This document shows, in pieces, positions 1 to 8,199 of a DNA stretch of 64,000 nt. This stretch comes from JANPLN01 sp041736155 (lineage in GTDB: Bacteria > Bdellovibrionota > Bdellovibrionia > Bdellovibrionales > JAGQZY01), in assembly GCA_041736155.1 (NCBI GenBank), contig JBGSUL010000032.1, positions 62,001-126,000 of the forward strand, given 5' to 3'. Numbering within the stretch: position 1 is the first letter of the stretch; each line of letters starts with the position of its first letter. A model generated the notes under the pieces. That model was not told the origin of the DNA, made no database searches, and worked only from the letters and a program-made list of their open reading frames with translations. The position numbers and the translations under genes are program-made.

Positions 1-844
1 AGCTCCAGTCGACAAAAGCTTTTTTATTTTCCACTTTACCTGTGAAAGTCGGCAGAAGCTCGGCACGATTTAAGAAAACATTCGCAAAATACTGAGAATT
101 AAATCCTGCCACCTGTGTTTGTATAATCTCTTGATTATAAACGGTATCTAAACGGACTTTTTCACGCTGTATTTTTCCTGCGGCTTCGACAAAAAACTCT
201 TGGTGATCTGTGGGCGGCAATAAAAAGCTCGTCGGCATATCGACAATTTGATTGATCGAACGCGCGTTGATCTTAAGTAATGACTTTTCTTTTTGTGAAA
301 TGGTTGCTTTCACTTTGATGAGGTAGACGTCGGGAACAATCTTGTACGTCACATTCATGACGCGGTCTCCATCAGCGAGCTGGCCAACGATGGTTTCATT
401 ATCTGTTTTTTGTAACTGGAATTGTGCAGGGGTTGATAGAATAAATTGCTGAACTGGATCTTTATAAATTATGTCGTCGCCGTTTCTGCGATGATACGAA
501 TTGATTTTGAGATCATGAATCGTCATGCCGAGAGATGATATTTTCATATCAAATGTGGGATACTCAAGCATCAACTCTTGGGCTTCAACAGCAGGATTTA
601 AAACAGGTCGAGATGGGTCCGTTTTGGCTTCAACTGCGGCAGTATTCTCTGGCACTGGCACCGCGGCTGGTGAATCTGTTTTTGTCTCTAAGGTCTGCTG
701 TGATTCTTCTTGCTTCACTTCCGTTGTGTAGGCCTTCGGATATTTTTTTTGCATGTAGAACTGCCAACCAAAAAACACCGCGAACGAGAGGAGGATGGCG
801 ATGATCGTATTTTTATCAAAAAATCCTGTTGGTTCTTGCTGCAT
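1..844 (-). CDS. yidC: Membrane protein insertase YidC, 5' part only (3' end beyond left edge)
   Basis: Reading leftward from ATG 844-842 gives about 281 residues before the window ends. The start MQQEPTGFFDKN leads into one N-terminal membrane segment (about residues 13-32), then a Glu/Pro/Val-rich linker (about 40-75), then a beta-rich periplasmic domain. This is the layout of the Gram-negative YidC N-terminal half. The C-terminal insertase core lies outside the window. YidC inserts and folds inner-membrane proteins, including F0 subunit c. It is directly downstream of yidD, rnpA and rpmH on the same strand, the standard order in many bacteria. The assignment rests on this order and the N-terminal architecture, since the core is unseen. 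Confidence 0.9.
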   Translation of the reverse strand, partial: MQQEPTGFFDKNTIIAILLSFAVFFGWQFYMQKKYPKAYTTEVKQEESQQTLETKTDSPAAVPVPENTAAVEAKTDPSRPVLNPAVEAQELMLEYPTFDMKISSLGMTIHDLKINSYHRRNGDDIIYKDPVQQFILSTPAQFQLQKTDNETIVGQLADGDRVMNVTYKIVPDVYLIKVKATISQKEKSLLKINARSINQIVDMPTSFLLPPTDHQEFFVEAAGKIQREKVRLDTVYNQEIIQTQVAGFNSQYFANVFLNRAELLPTFTGKVENKKAFVDWS

Positions 845-855
845 ACTCTCTCACA

Positions 856-1092
856 TTACGGGACGGGATCATATCCCTGACCACCAAAAGGCTGACAGGA
901 ACAGATACGAAAAAAGATTAATTTAAAGGCTTGTTTGATTGGTTTTTTTTCTAAAGCTTCGATCGTGTATTGTGAACAGCTTGGAGAATAGCGACAGGCT
1001 GGTCCTAGCCAAGGACTGAGTGCCGCTTGATAAGCTTTCACCATAAAAATCATGCCACTCTTAAAATTGGCTACTAATTTTGCTGTAAACAT
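856..1092 (-). CDS. yidD: Membrane protein insertion efficiency factor YidD
   Basis: A 78-residue protein with the family core YQAALSPWLGPACRYSPSCS followed by a Cys/Gly/Asp-rich tail (CSCQPFGGQGYDPVP). YidD is a small amphipathic membrane-associated protein that helps YidC-dependent insertion. The ATG at 1092 overlaps the end of rnpA by 32 nt, suggesting translational coupling. An internal ATG (residue 13) is possible but would leave almost nothing before the conserved YQ. It lies 11 nt upstream of yidC. Confidence 0.93.
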   Translation of the reverse strand: MFTAKLVANFKSGMIFMVKAYQAALSPWLGPACRYSPSCSQYTIEALEKKPIKQAFKLIFFRICSCQPFGGQGYDPVP

Positions 1093-1360
1093 TCTTTAGA
1101 ACTTCTTCCAATTGTTCGTGTTTCAAATCTTTATAGAAGTTTTGTTTTCTTGAATCGAGAAAAAGGAGATTCAGATCCACGGAAACTTCTACCTTTTGTT
1201 TACGAAAAAACTCTTTGCACCAGCGTCGTAATTTATTTCTCACCACCGCGCTGCCAATTTTGCGACTTGCGGTAAAACCTAAACGAATGTGGCCCAACTC
1301 ATTCTTTTCATAATTGACCAGTATCCACCCAGCTGGTTTAAAACGACGCCCTCGTTCCAC
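1061..1360 (-). CDS. rnpA: Ribonuclease P protein component (true start probably upstream)
   Basis: The RnpA signature is clear: GFTASRKIGSAVVRNKLRRW with the RNR motif. The protein binds the RNase P RNA and helps mature tRNA 5' ends. From the only canonical start (GTG 1360-1358) the product is 99 residues and begins at ERGRRF, so the usual N-terminal segment is missing. The open frame continues upstream and reads TLKKDFKNLVERGRRF, which is exactly that conserved segment. No ATG, GTG or TTG occurs in it before the in-frame stop TAG 1480-1478, which is also the stop of rpmH. Candidate non-canonical starts are CTG 1447-1445, CTG 1459-1457 and ATA 1465-1463. Coordinates given are the conservative ones. 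Confidence 0.9.
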   Translation of the reverse strand: MERGRRFKPAGWILVNYEKNELGHIRLGFTASRKIGSAVVRNKLRRWCKEFFRKQKVEVSVDLNLLFLDSRKQNFYKDLKHEQLEEVLKNVYSKISSQF

Positions 1361-1409
1361 AAGATTTTTGAAGTCTTTTTTGAGGGTTAGAGTTTTTATC
1401 GTCGTTTTT

Positions 1410-1430
1410 AGCGGCGTCTTAAACGCCGCT
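1410..1430. repeat. Stem-loop in the rpmH-rnpA junction
   Basis: Eight-base inverted repeat: AGCGGCGT at 1410-1417 and ACGCCGCT at 1423-1430 with a 5-nt loop. It lies inside the upstream coding extension of rnpA and just after rpmH on the minus strand. No T-run follows it in that direction, so it does not look like a Rho-independent terminator. It could tune rnpA translation or be an mRNA processing site. Confidence 0.6.
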
Positions 1431-1477
1431 TCAGGCTTTGTTTTCAGCTTAGATTCCAGTCCTATGTTGGCTAACGA

Positions 1478-1627
1478 CTATTTGCCACGTTTTTTAACGC
1501 CGAGGCGCTTACGCCCCTTGGCACGTCGTCGTGCTAGCACTTTGCGCCCATTTTTAGTGGACATTCTTTTACGAAAACCATGTGTCTTTTTCTTGCGCCG
1601 TCTCTTGGGCTGCAACGTGCGTTTCAT
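1478..1627 (-). CDS. rpmH: 50S ribosomal protein L34
   Basis: A 49-residue, highly basic protein starting MKRTLQPKRRRKKKTHGFRK and ending GVKKRGK, a textbook L34. It begins at ATG 1627-1625, behind a purine-rich Shine-Dalgarno (GGAGAGG) seven or so bases upstream. L34 is a small 23S-rRNA-binding protein of the large subunit. The stop TAG 1480-1478 is in frame with rnpA, so the two genes share a reading frame separated by one stop codon. It is divergent from dnaA. Confidence 0.97.
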   Translation of the reverse strand: MKRTLQPKRRRKKKTHGFRKRMSTKNGRKVLARRRAKGRKRLGVKKRGK

Positions 1628-1669
1628 GCTAACCTCTCCATATTAAATCACTATTTCAAAAGGGAATCT

Positions 1670-1698
1670 CTTAAACCATAAAGCGTTAAAAAGGTCAA
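1670..1698 (-). promoter_or_regulatory. Candidate sigma-70-type promoter of rpmH-rnpA-yidD-yidC
   Basis: On the minus strand TTGACC (1698-1693) is followed after 17 nt by TTTAAG (1675-1670). Transcription would start about 35 nt before the rpmH ATG. The -10 is imperfect, so this is a reasonable but unproven call. Confidence 0.4.
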
Positions 1699-1702
1699 GT
1701 TG

Positions 1703-1731
1703 TTGAACTTTTCAGCAAGGACTGCTATTTC
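1703..1731 (+). promoter_or_regulatory. Candidate extended -10 promoter of dnaA
   Basis: TTGAAC (1703-1708), a 17-nt spacer, then TATTTC (1726-1731) preceded by TG at 1723-1724, which would make an extended -10. The predicted leader to the dnaA ATG is about 67 nt. The boxes match the consensus only partly. Confidence 0.3.
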
Positions 1732-1804
1732 TTTTTTTCGAGTTCATTTTTGGGGTTTATGTGGTCTAAATGACCGGGGACTTATTCATATAACAGAGGT
1801 TTGC

Positions 1805-3238
1805 ATGCAGCACGGTGAGACTGTCGTCAGTGAAAATATTTGGACGCAGGTCAAATTCAATCTCATATCTAAAAACTCTGAAAACAAACCGTTGCAAACA
1901 TGGTTTAATCCAACAGATCTAATAGCTTGTGAACAAACAGCACGCGGTCGCCGCTTTAAGTTGGGTGTGCCCACCGAACTACACAAATATTGGATCTCCG
2001 AAAATTTGTTTGATCGAATTTGCTCAGAAATTTCTTCGCTCTTCAAACAGCCCTTTGAATTGGAGCTGATTGTTACCGGCAAAACCATCCCTGTTCCTCC
2101 CGAAAGTCCCGGGGCCCTCCACCTCGCGATGAGCCTTAAAGATCCGCAAGAAGTTTCGGCTCCTTCTCCGATGATGAACTCACCCACTTATGAAGTGAGA
2201 AAACACGGAGATTTTTTAAACCCCGAATACACTTTCTCTTCGTTTGTTGTAGGTCGTAATAATGAGTTTGCTCACGCCACATCCTATAGAATTGCGCAAA
2301 GACCTGGTTCGGAAGGTTATAATCCCCTGTTTATTTGTGGTCCCACTGGTATGGGTAAAACTCATTTACTGCATGCTGTTGGTAATCACATTCGTGATTG
2401 TGCTCCACAAACGCGAATTCTCTATATATCTGCCGAACGTTTCCTCAACGAGTGTGTCTCCAGTATCCGCCGCGGCGAGATGGATAAATTTAAACAACGT
2501 TATCGTGAGAAATGCGACCTCCTTCTCATGGATGACATTCAAGTGTTAGGACGCGGCGAAGCAGTTCAAGAAGAGTTTTTCCATACATTGAATGATTTTT
2601 TCGAAAAAGGCCGCCAAGTGGTCGTCGCCAGTGATCGTGTGCCGAAAGATATTAAAGGTCTCGAAGATCGTATTCGGACTCGCTTAGAATGGGGACTTAT
2701 CGCCGATATTCAAATGCCAGACATCGAAACGCGCATGGCGATTATGCGCTACAAAGCCGAGCGTAAGCACATCCTTCTTCCCGACGAAGTTATTTCTTAC
2801 ATTGCCAAGATCTCTAAACGCTCCATCCGCGAACTTGAGGGCAATCTTAATAAGGTGAAAATGTTTTCGGAACTGCAAGGTTTACCGATCAACCTCGAAC
2901 TCACTAAAAAAGTTTTAGCCGTTCATGATGACAGCACAACGATTACAATCGATGAGATCCAACGCCTCACTTCTGAGCACTACAAAATACGAGTGCAAGA
3001 TCTCAAATCAAAAACGCGCAATAAACCTATCGTAACGGCGCGCCAATTAGCGATGCATTTGATCAAATTACATCTCGATAAATCGCTGGTGGAGATCGGC
3101 CGTGCATTTGGGAGTCGCGATCACACCACCGTTTTAAATGCTTTGCGTCGGATAGAAATGCAACTCAACGAAAACTCCGATTTAAAGAAAGATTTCGATG
3201 AGTTACAGAGTCGTATCCACAATATCACGGGGGTGTGA
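1805..3238 (+). CDS. dnaA: Chromosomal replication initiator DnaA
   Basis: A 477-residue protein with the four-domain DnaA plan. Domain I is about residues 1-90 (IWTQVKFNLISKNS). The AAA+ domain has Walker A GPTGMGKT at 179-186 and Walker B LLLMDDIQ. The C-terminal DNA-binding domain has the signature FGSRDHTTVLNALRRIE. It binds DnaA boxes, melts oriC and loads DnaB. The start ATG 1805 is preferred over in-frame codons back to 1700 because it has an AGAGG ribosome-binding site and yields the normal DnaA N terminus. The extra 35 residues from 1700 look like translated leader. A candidate DnaA box (3213-3221) lies in its last codons, next to the putative origin. Confidence 0.98.
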   Translation: MQHGETVVSENIWTQVKFNLISKNSENKPLQTWFNPTDLIACEQTARGRRFKLGVPTELHKYWISENLFDRICSEISSLFKQPFELELIVTGKTIPVPPESPGALHLAMSLKDPQEVSAPSPMMNSPTYEVRKHGDFLNPEYTFSSFVVGRNNEFAHATSYRIAQRPGSEGYNPLFICGPTGMGKTHLLHAVGNHIRDCAPQTRILYISAERFLNECVSSIRRGEMDKFKQRYREKCDLLLMDDIQVLGRGEAVQEEFFHTLNDFFEKGRQVVVASDRVPKDIKGLEDRIRTRLEWGLIADIQMPDIETRMAIMRYKAERKHILLPDEVISYIAKISKRSIRELEGNLNKVKMFSELQGLPINLELTKKVLAVHDDSTTITIDEIQRLTSEHYKIRVQDLKSKTRNKPIVTARQLAMHLIKLHLDKSLVEIGRAFGSRDHTTVLNALRRIEMQLNENSDLKKDFDELQSRIHNITGV

Positions 3239-3450
3239 ATAGCGCATGTGCATAAGATTGTTGATAAACCGGTATATAACTTTGTGGACTGGTTTAGACA
3301 CATTTTATGGGGATAAACAGACGACTTTTAAGCCTGGGTATCCACACGATTAGACTAGTTATTTTAATAGGTTAAGTTGATAAAGCCCTTATCAACGCCC
3401 CTACTACTACAACTAATTATTTATATATATATAAGAGTAATATAAGGAAC
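3213..3450. other. Candidate oriC: DnaA-box-like sites plus AT-rich unwinding region
   Basis: Two identical same-orientation boxes GTATCCACA lie at 3213-3221 (end of dnaA) and 3338-3346. A near match TGGGGATAA lies at 3308-3316. A weaker TGTGGACTG is at 3283-3291 and TTATCAACG at 3389-3397. Both GTATCCACA boxes fit NN(A/T)TCCACA, the consensus I recall being reported for Bdellovibrio DnaA. A tract made almost only of A and T (about 3411-3445, including TTATATATATATAAGAG) lies before dnaN and would suit duplex unwinding. The dnaA-dnaN position is a common origin site. The boundaries are my estimate. Confidence 0.6.
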
Positions 3451-3468
3451 CGAAAAACGAGGAAATGC

Positions 3469-4593
3469 ATGAAACTGAAAATTGAAAAGAAAGATCTCAT
3501 TTCTTTATTAGCGAAGACTCAAAACATAGTTGAAAAAAGAAATACGATGCCGGTACTCGTCAACGTCCTTTTTGAAGCTACAAAAAATAAGCTTAAAGTT
3601 TTTGCAACAGATCTTGAGGTCAGTTTGACCGATGATACGGTTGCCGATGTGCAAGAGGATGGACAGTTGGCCGTGAATGCACGCAACTTATTCGACATCG
3701 TTAAAGAGCTTGCTGAAGGACCCATCATGCTCAGCAAAAAGAAAAACAACTGGGTAGAGATCAAACAAAACAAATCAGTTTTTAATATCGTCGGAATCGG
3801 TGCCGAAGAGTATCCCATCTTCCCAACCTTTAAAACGACAGACTTTGTAAAAGTCGATGCTAAAACAATTTCGGAAATGATTGAGCGAACTATTTATAGT
3901 GTTTCTAACGATGAGACTCGTTACCACCTGAATGGTGTTTATTTTGAAAAGAAAAAAGAAAATGGCAAAGTGTGTTTTCGTATGGTGGCCACAGATGGAC
4001 ATCGACTCAGTTTGGTTGAGAGAGAAATCAGTTCTTCGGTGCAAGAAACATCGATTCCCAGTGCCGGCGTGATCATTCCGCGTAAAGGTCTTGCAGAGAT
4101 AAAAAAAATCATCGATACGATTGCCACAACCATCGAAATGGCCTTTGAAGGATCACAACTGATTATTAAGAATGGCAATACCGTACTTATGGTTCGCCTC
4201 ATCGAAGGAAAGTATCCTAATTATCAACAGCTTATTCCACAGAAGATGAAAAAATCTGCGAACATCAATCGCGAAATCTTTTTAGGTAGCATTCGTCGTG
4301 TCTCGTTGTTGTCGAATCATAAATCCAAAGGAGTTACGATCAGCCTAACTCATGGAAAAATGGAAATTTCTTCGAATAACCCAGAGCTGGGCGACGCCAA
4401 AGAAGAAATTGATGTGGATTACTCTGGGGATGATATGAAAATAGGTTTTAACGCCAAATATATTTTAGATATTCTCAATAGTTTTGATGATGTTACTTTG
4501 AATCTTGAGTTGGAAGGACAGTTATCCCCAGGTCTCATTCGTCCCGAGAGTGACAAAATGTATACCTGTGTAGTGATGCCGATGAGAATATAG
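3469..4593 (+). CDS. dnaN: DNA polymerase III beta subunit (sliding clamp)
   Basis: A 374-residue protein of clamp length with the three repeated clamp domains. Recognisable segments include NTMPVLVNVLFEA (domain 1), LNGVYFEK and ATDGHRLS (domain 2) and the C-terminal MYTCVVMPMRI. It forms a ring around DNA and tethers the polymerase. ATG 3469 has a GAGGAA ribosome-binding site. It lies downstream of the candidate oriC and only 3 nt upstream of recF. One DnaA-box-like site (4413-4421) falls inside it. Confidence 0.97.
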   Translation: MKLKIEKKDLISLLAKTQNIVEKRNTMPVLVNVLFEATKNKLKVFATDLEVSLTDDTVADVQEDGQLAVNARNLFDIVKELAEGPIMLSKKKNNWVEIKQNKSVFNIVGIGAEEYPIFPTFKTTDFVKVDAKTISEMIERTIYSVSNDETRYHLNGVYFEKKKENGKVCFRMVATDGHRLSLVEREISSSVQETSIPSAGVIIPRKGLAEIKKIIDTIATTIEMAFEGSQLIIKNGNTVLMVRLIEGKYPNYQQLIPQKMKKSANINREIFLGSIRRVSLLSNHKSKGVTISLTHGKMEISSNNPELGDAKEEIDVDYSGDDMKIGFNAKYILDILNSFDDVTLNLELEGQLSPGLIRPESDKMYTCVVMPMRI

Positions 4594-4596
4594 TTT

Positions 4597-5760
4597 GTGT
4601 ATATCGAAAAGATTAGGATAAAAAATTTTCGAAATATTCAAAATACTCAAATACATCTTTGCCCCAGCGTAAATATTTTTTTTGGGCAAAATGCCCAAGG
4701 AAAAACAAATTTTCTCGAGTCTATTTACACGGTCCTCAACGGTGCGAGCTTTCGCGCCCCTTATTTAGAGATGTTATTGCCAGCGCAGGATTTAAAAGCA
4801 CAAGCATTGGTGGAATTACACCTACATAAAAAAAATCTTCTTCACAAGGTGGCATTGAATTTTTCTGAGAGTGAAAAACGCCATTTTGTGAATGAAAAAA
4901 AACAAACGATATCCACAATACGCAAGGAGTTTTCCACAATACTATTTAGTCCAGAGAGTCTTTCGGTGATTAAAGAAAGTGATAAAGAACGGCGCGATCT
5001 TGTGGATGAAGTTGTGGAAAAGTTGTCGGAGAAAAATCAAAAAACGCTGGAGAGCTTTCGTCGTCTTCTTCGCCAGCGTAATTTGTTGCTTAAAGAATTT
5101 AAAGATGGCCGCTACGAAGTGAATCCCAAAAATATTTTGTATTTAGAGTCCCTCACTGAAAAATATTTAGAACAAGCGGCCGAATTAGTGGTTGCACGAC
5201 TCGAAGTTTTACAAAAAATTGTTCCTCCTATGGCAGAAATTTTAGGAAAAGTTTTTTTAAAAACCGCTGTGGATATCTCTGTCGATTATGTGATTTCAGA
5301 CACGCCTTATCGAAGCTTAACTCAGCAAGGAGCGTATGATGCTATGTATAAACGATGGTTGCAATTAAAGTCAGCAGAGATAAAGACAGGCTTCAGTCTT
5401 ATCGGCCCCCACAAGCACGATATTCGCTTTCTGTTGAACGAAAATGACTCAAGGTACTACAGCTCTCAGGGGCAGCAAAGACTCTTAATATTGGCTTTTA
5501 AAATGGCGCAGATCGGAGTACACTTCGACGTTCACGGAACGTATCCAATTCTTCTCTTGGACGATGTGTTGTCGGAGATCGACGAACAGAAACGTCAGGC
5601 GCTCATGGAAGCGCTCGAGGGATTGCATACGCAAATTTTTATTACGAGCACAGAAACCACTGTGCTTCGTTATTTAAATCGCTGTGAATACGCTGTGTTT
5701 GAAGTCAAAAACGGAGAAATGTCTTCAAAGACGGGCCATCAGGAGGAAATAAGTGTCTGA
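4597..5760 (+). CDS. recF: DNA replication and repair protein RecF
   Basis: A 387-residue SMC-like ATPase. It has the N-terminal YIEKIRIKNFRN, a Walker A region FFGQNAQGKTNFLESIYT, the ABC signature YYSSQGQQRLLILAFK and Walker B ILLLDDVLSEID. RecF acts at gapped DNA with RecO and RecR to load RecA. The start is GTG 4597, 3 nt after dnaN, without an obvious Shine-Dalgarno. Its end overlaps gyrB by 8 nt. Five DnaA-box-like sites occur inside the gene (4909-5276), far more than expected by chance. Confidence 0.96.
   Translation: MYIEKIRIKNFRNIQNTQIHLCPSVNIFFGQNAQGKTNFLESIYTVLNGASFRAPYLEMLLPAQDLKAQALVELHLHKKNLLHKVALNFSESEKRHFVNEKKQTISTIRKEFSTILFSPESLSVIKESDKERRDLVDEVVEKLSEKNQKTLESFRRLLRQRNLLLKEFKDGRYEVNPKNILYLESLTEKYLEQAAELVVARLEVLQKIVPPMAEILGKVFLKTAVDISVDYVISDTPYRSLTQQGAYDAMYKRWLQLKSAEIKTGFSLIGPHKHDIRFLLNENDSRYYSSQGQQRLLILAFKMAQIGVHFDVHGTYPILLLDDVLSEIDEQKRQALMEALEGLHTQIFITSTETTVLRYLNRCEYAVFEVKNGEMSSKTGHQEEISV
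4909..5276. promoter_or_regulatory. Cluster of five DnaA-box-like sites inside recF
   Basis: Matches to NN(A/T)TCCACA on either strand: 4909-4917 (ATATCCACA), 4930-4938 (TTTTCCACA), 5001-5009 (TGTGGATGA, reverse), 5013-5021 (TGTGGAAAA, reverse) and 5268-5276 (TGTGGATAT, reverse). The first two point one way and the next three the other. Such a 7-base pattern is expected about once per 4 kb counting both strands. Function as origin extension or DnaA reservoir is inference. Confidence 0.45.
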
Positions 5761-8188
5761 CAACCAAGTAGCACAGGACGATAAGAACAAAAAAAATTAT
5801 ACCGCTGATTCCATTCAGGTCCTCGAGGGTTTAGAAGCCGTTCGTAAAAGACCTGGAATGTACATCGGAGATACCGGACTTCGTGGATACCATCATTTGG
5901 TCTACGAAATTGTCGACAATGCTGTGGATGAAGCGCTCGCAGGATATTGCAAAAAAATTGCGATCACCATTCATAAAGATGAAAGTATCACAGTTGAAGA
6001 TGATGGACGTGGTATTCCCGTCGATACACATAAATCGGGAAAATCCGCACTCGAAGTTGTCTACACGGTTCTGCATGCCGGTGGGAAATTTGACAAAGAT
6101 ACATACAAAGTTTCGGGCGGTCTTCATGGAGTGGGAGCCTCCGTCGTCAATGCGCTCTCTTCCATTTGTATTGTTGAAGTCCATCGCGAGGGTGTGATTT
6201 GGCGCCAATCGTATGAGCGTGGAGCACCAACCTCAAAACTCGAAAAAATTGGTACGACGACAAAAACCGGAACGAAAGTGACGTTCCATCCAGATCGTGA
6301 AATTTTTAAACAAGAAGAACTCACTTACAATTTTGATACTCTGGCCGCACGTTTTCGCGAACTTGCATTTTTAAATGCTGGTCTTTATTTCTCACTGGCC
6401 GATGAACGCACAGGAAAAAAATCAGAATATCAATTTGCCGAGGGGATTCGTCAGTTCATCGAACATTTGAACACTTCTAAAAAAGCTCTTCATCAAACGA
6501 TTATATATTTTGCTGGAAATAAAGACACTGTAGAGATGGAAATAGCTCTGCAATGGAATGATTCTTATTCGGAATCCATTTTTTCTTATTGTAACAACAT
6601 CAACACCATCGAAGGTGGATCGCACTTGGTGGGCTTTCGTGGAGCCCTCACGCGAACGATGAACTCCTATGGAAATGCCAAGAACCTCCTCAAAGAACTC
6701 AAGGGAGAATCTTTGGAAGGGGAAGACATTCGCGAAGGTTTAGCCGGCGTGGTCAGCGTGAAGGTGCAAGAACCGCAATTTGAAGGACAAACAAAAACCA
6801 AACTCGGTAACAACGAAGTCAAAGGGATCGTCGAATCACTTGTGAATGAAAAATTAGCCGACTGGTTAGATCGCAATCCAGCTGTGGCAAAAACAATTAT
6901 CAGCAAGTGCGTCGATGCGTGGCTGGCGCGGGTCGCGGCACGCAAAGCGCGCGAGTTAACTCGTCGTAAATCAGCATTGGACTCGCACTCGCTCCCAGGG
7001 AAAATGGCGGACTGCCAAGAAAAAGATCCTTCTCTCTGTGAAATTTATTTGGTTGAGGGTGACTCGGCGGGCGGTTCTGCAAAACAAGCGCGCGACCGTA
7101 AAACACAAGCGGTTCTTCCCTTGCGCGGTAAAATCTTAAACGTCGAAAAAGCCCGCTTTGATAAAATGCTCGGCAACGAAGAGATCAAGATGATGGTTTC
7201 AGCCATCGGCATAGGAATTGGTCGCGACAGTGTTGAGATGGAAGATCTCCGTTATCATAAAATCATTATTATGACGGATGCGGACGTGGATGGTTCGCAC
7301 ATTCGCACACTGCTCCTCACGTTCTTCTATCGCCAAATGAAAGAGGTCGTTGATAAGGGGCACGTGTACATTGCTCAGCCTCCCCTTTATCGATACAAAA
7401 AAGGCAAAGACGAAGTTTATCTCAAGGATGAAAAAGCGCTGACTGAATTTTTGCTTAAAACGAGCATCACGAACTTTCGCATTACCAACCAGAAAAAATC
7501 TATGAACGAAGAGGAAATGAAAAAATTCGTTCTCGATATTTTACGTTTTGAAAGTCTGATTCGTCTCAAGTCGGCGGAATTTGATCCGGAGCTTTGTCGT
7601 ATCTTCGCGCAAAAAAATGTCGATTTAGAAAAATTTGTTTCTGACGAAGCTTATTGCAAAAACATCTTTAGCCAGGTGAAAGCAGAAATTTCCTCAGGCA
7701 ACACGCTATTGATGAGTTTTGACCTAGTCTCTTTTGATGCTGCCAACCAAAAGGTTGTTTTTAAAACAGCGCAGATGGGCCAGAGAAAAGAAAGTACATT
7801 GGACAGTTACTCTGTCAAAGCGGGTCAGTGGAAGTCGCTCTTTCAAGTTTGGCAAAGCCTGCAAGATGTCGTTTCTCTGCCCGTACAAGGACAAGCTGAC
7901 AAGGGCGAAGGAAAGAGTTTTGCCTCTTACAAAGAGTTTTACGACTTCTTTATGGAAGAAAGTAAAAAGGGCGCCTATATCCAACGATATAAGGGATTAG
8001 GAGAGATGAATCCCGAGCAACTTTGGGAGACGACACTCAATCCCTCAAACCGAACTCTTTTACAAGTTTCGATTGAAGATGCCATGTTAGCCGATGAAAC
8101 GTTTAGTATTCTCATGGGTGAAGAAGTAGAACCGAGACGACAGTTTATTTCTGAAAATGCACTTTTAGCTAAAGAATTAGATGTTTAA
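5753..8188 (+). CDS. gyrB: DNA gyrase subunit B
   Basis: An 811-residue protein with the GHKL ATPase domain (VLEGLEAVRKRPGMYIGD, EIVDNAVDEALAG, GGLHGVG), the transducer, and the TOPRIM domain with EGDSAGG at 435-441 and the DADVDGSHI metal site near 510. It supplies ATP hydrolysis for negative supercoiling with GyrA. The start GTG 5753 has AGGAGGA just upstream and lies inside the end of recF. It is followed by gyrA after 11 nt. An insert with Lys/Glu-rich and Gln-rich stretches sits between TOPRIM and the conserved C-terminal RYKGLGEMNPEQLWETT. Confidence 0.98.
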   Translation: MSDNQVAQDDKNKKNYTADSIQVLEGLEAVRKRPGMYIGDTGLRGYHHLVYEIVDNAVDEALAGYCKKIAITIHKDESITVEDDGRGIPVDTHKSGKSALEVVYTVLHAGGKFDKDTYKVSGGLHGVGASVVNALSSICIVEVHREGVIWRQSYERGAPTSKLEKIGTTTKTGTKVTFHPDREIFKQEELTYNFDTLAARFRELAFLNAGLYFSLADERTGKKSEYQFAEGIRQFIEHLNTSKKALHQTIIYFAGNKDTVEMEIALQWNDSYSESIFSYCNNINTIEGGSHLVGFRGALTRTMNSYGNAKNLLKELKGESLEGEDIREGLAGVVSVKVQEPQFEGQTKTKLGNNEVKGIVESLVNEKLADWLDRNPAVAKTIISKCVDAWLARVAARKARELTRRKSALDSHSLPGKMADCQEKDPSLCEIYLVEGDSAGGSAKQARDRKTQAVLPLRGKILNVEKARFDKMLGNEEIKMMVSAIGIGIGRDSVEMEDLRYHKIIIMTDADVDGSHIRTLLLTFFYRQMKEVVDKGHVYIAQPPLYRYKKGKDEVYLKDEKALTEFLLKTSITNFRITNQKKSMNEEEMKKFVLDILRFESLIRLKSAEFDPELCRIFAQKNVDLEKFVSDEAYCKNIFSQVKAEISSGNTLLMSFDLVSFDAANQKVVFKTAQMGQRKESTLDSYSVKAGQWKSLFQVWQSLQDVVSLPVQGQADKGEGKSFASYKEFYDFFMEESKKGAYIQRYKGLGEMNPEQLWETTLNPSNRTLLQVSIEDAMLADETFSILMGEEVEPRRQFISENALLAKELDV

Positions 8189-8199
8189 AGGAATGATCA

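Noticed and set aside
1700..1804. Upstream extension of dnaA to 1700
   Set aside because: No ribosome-binding site, overlaps the candidate promoter, and DnaA homologues start near residue MQHGET.
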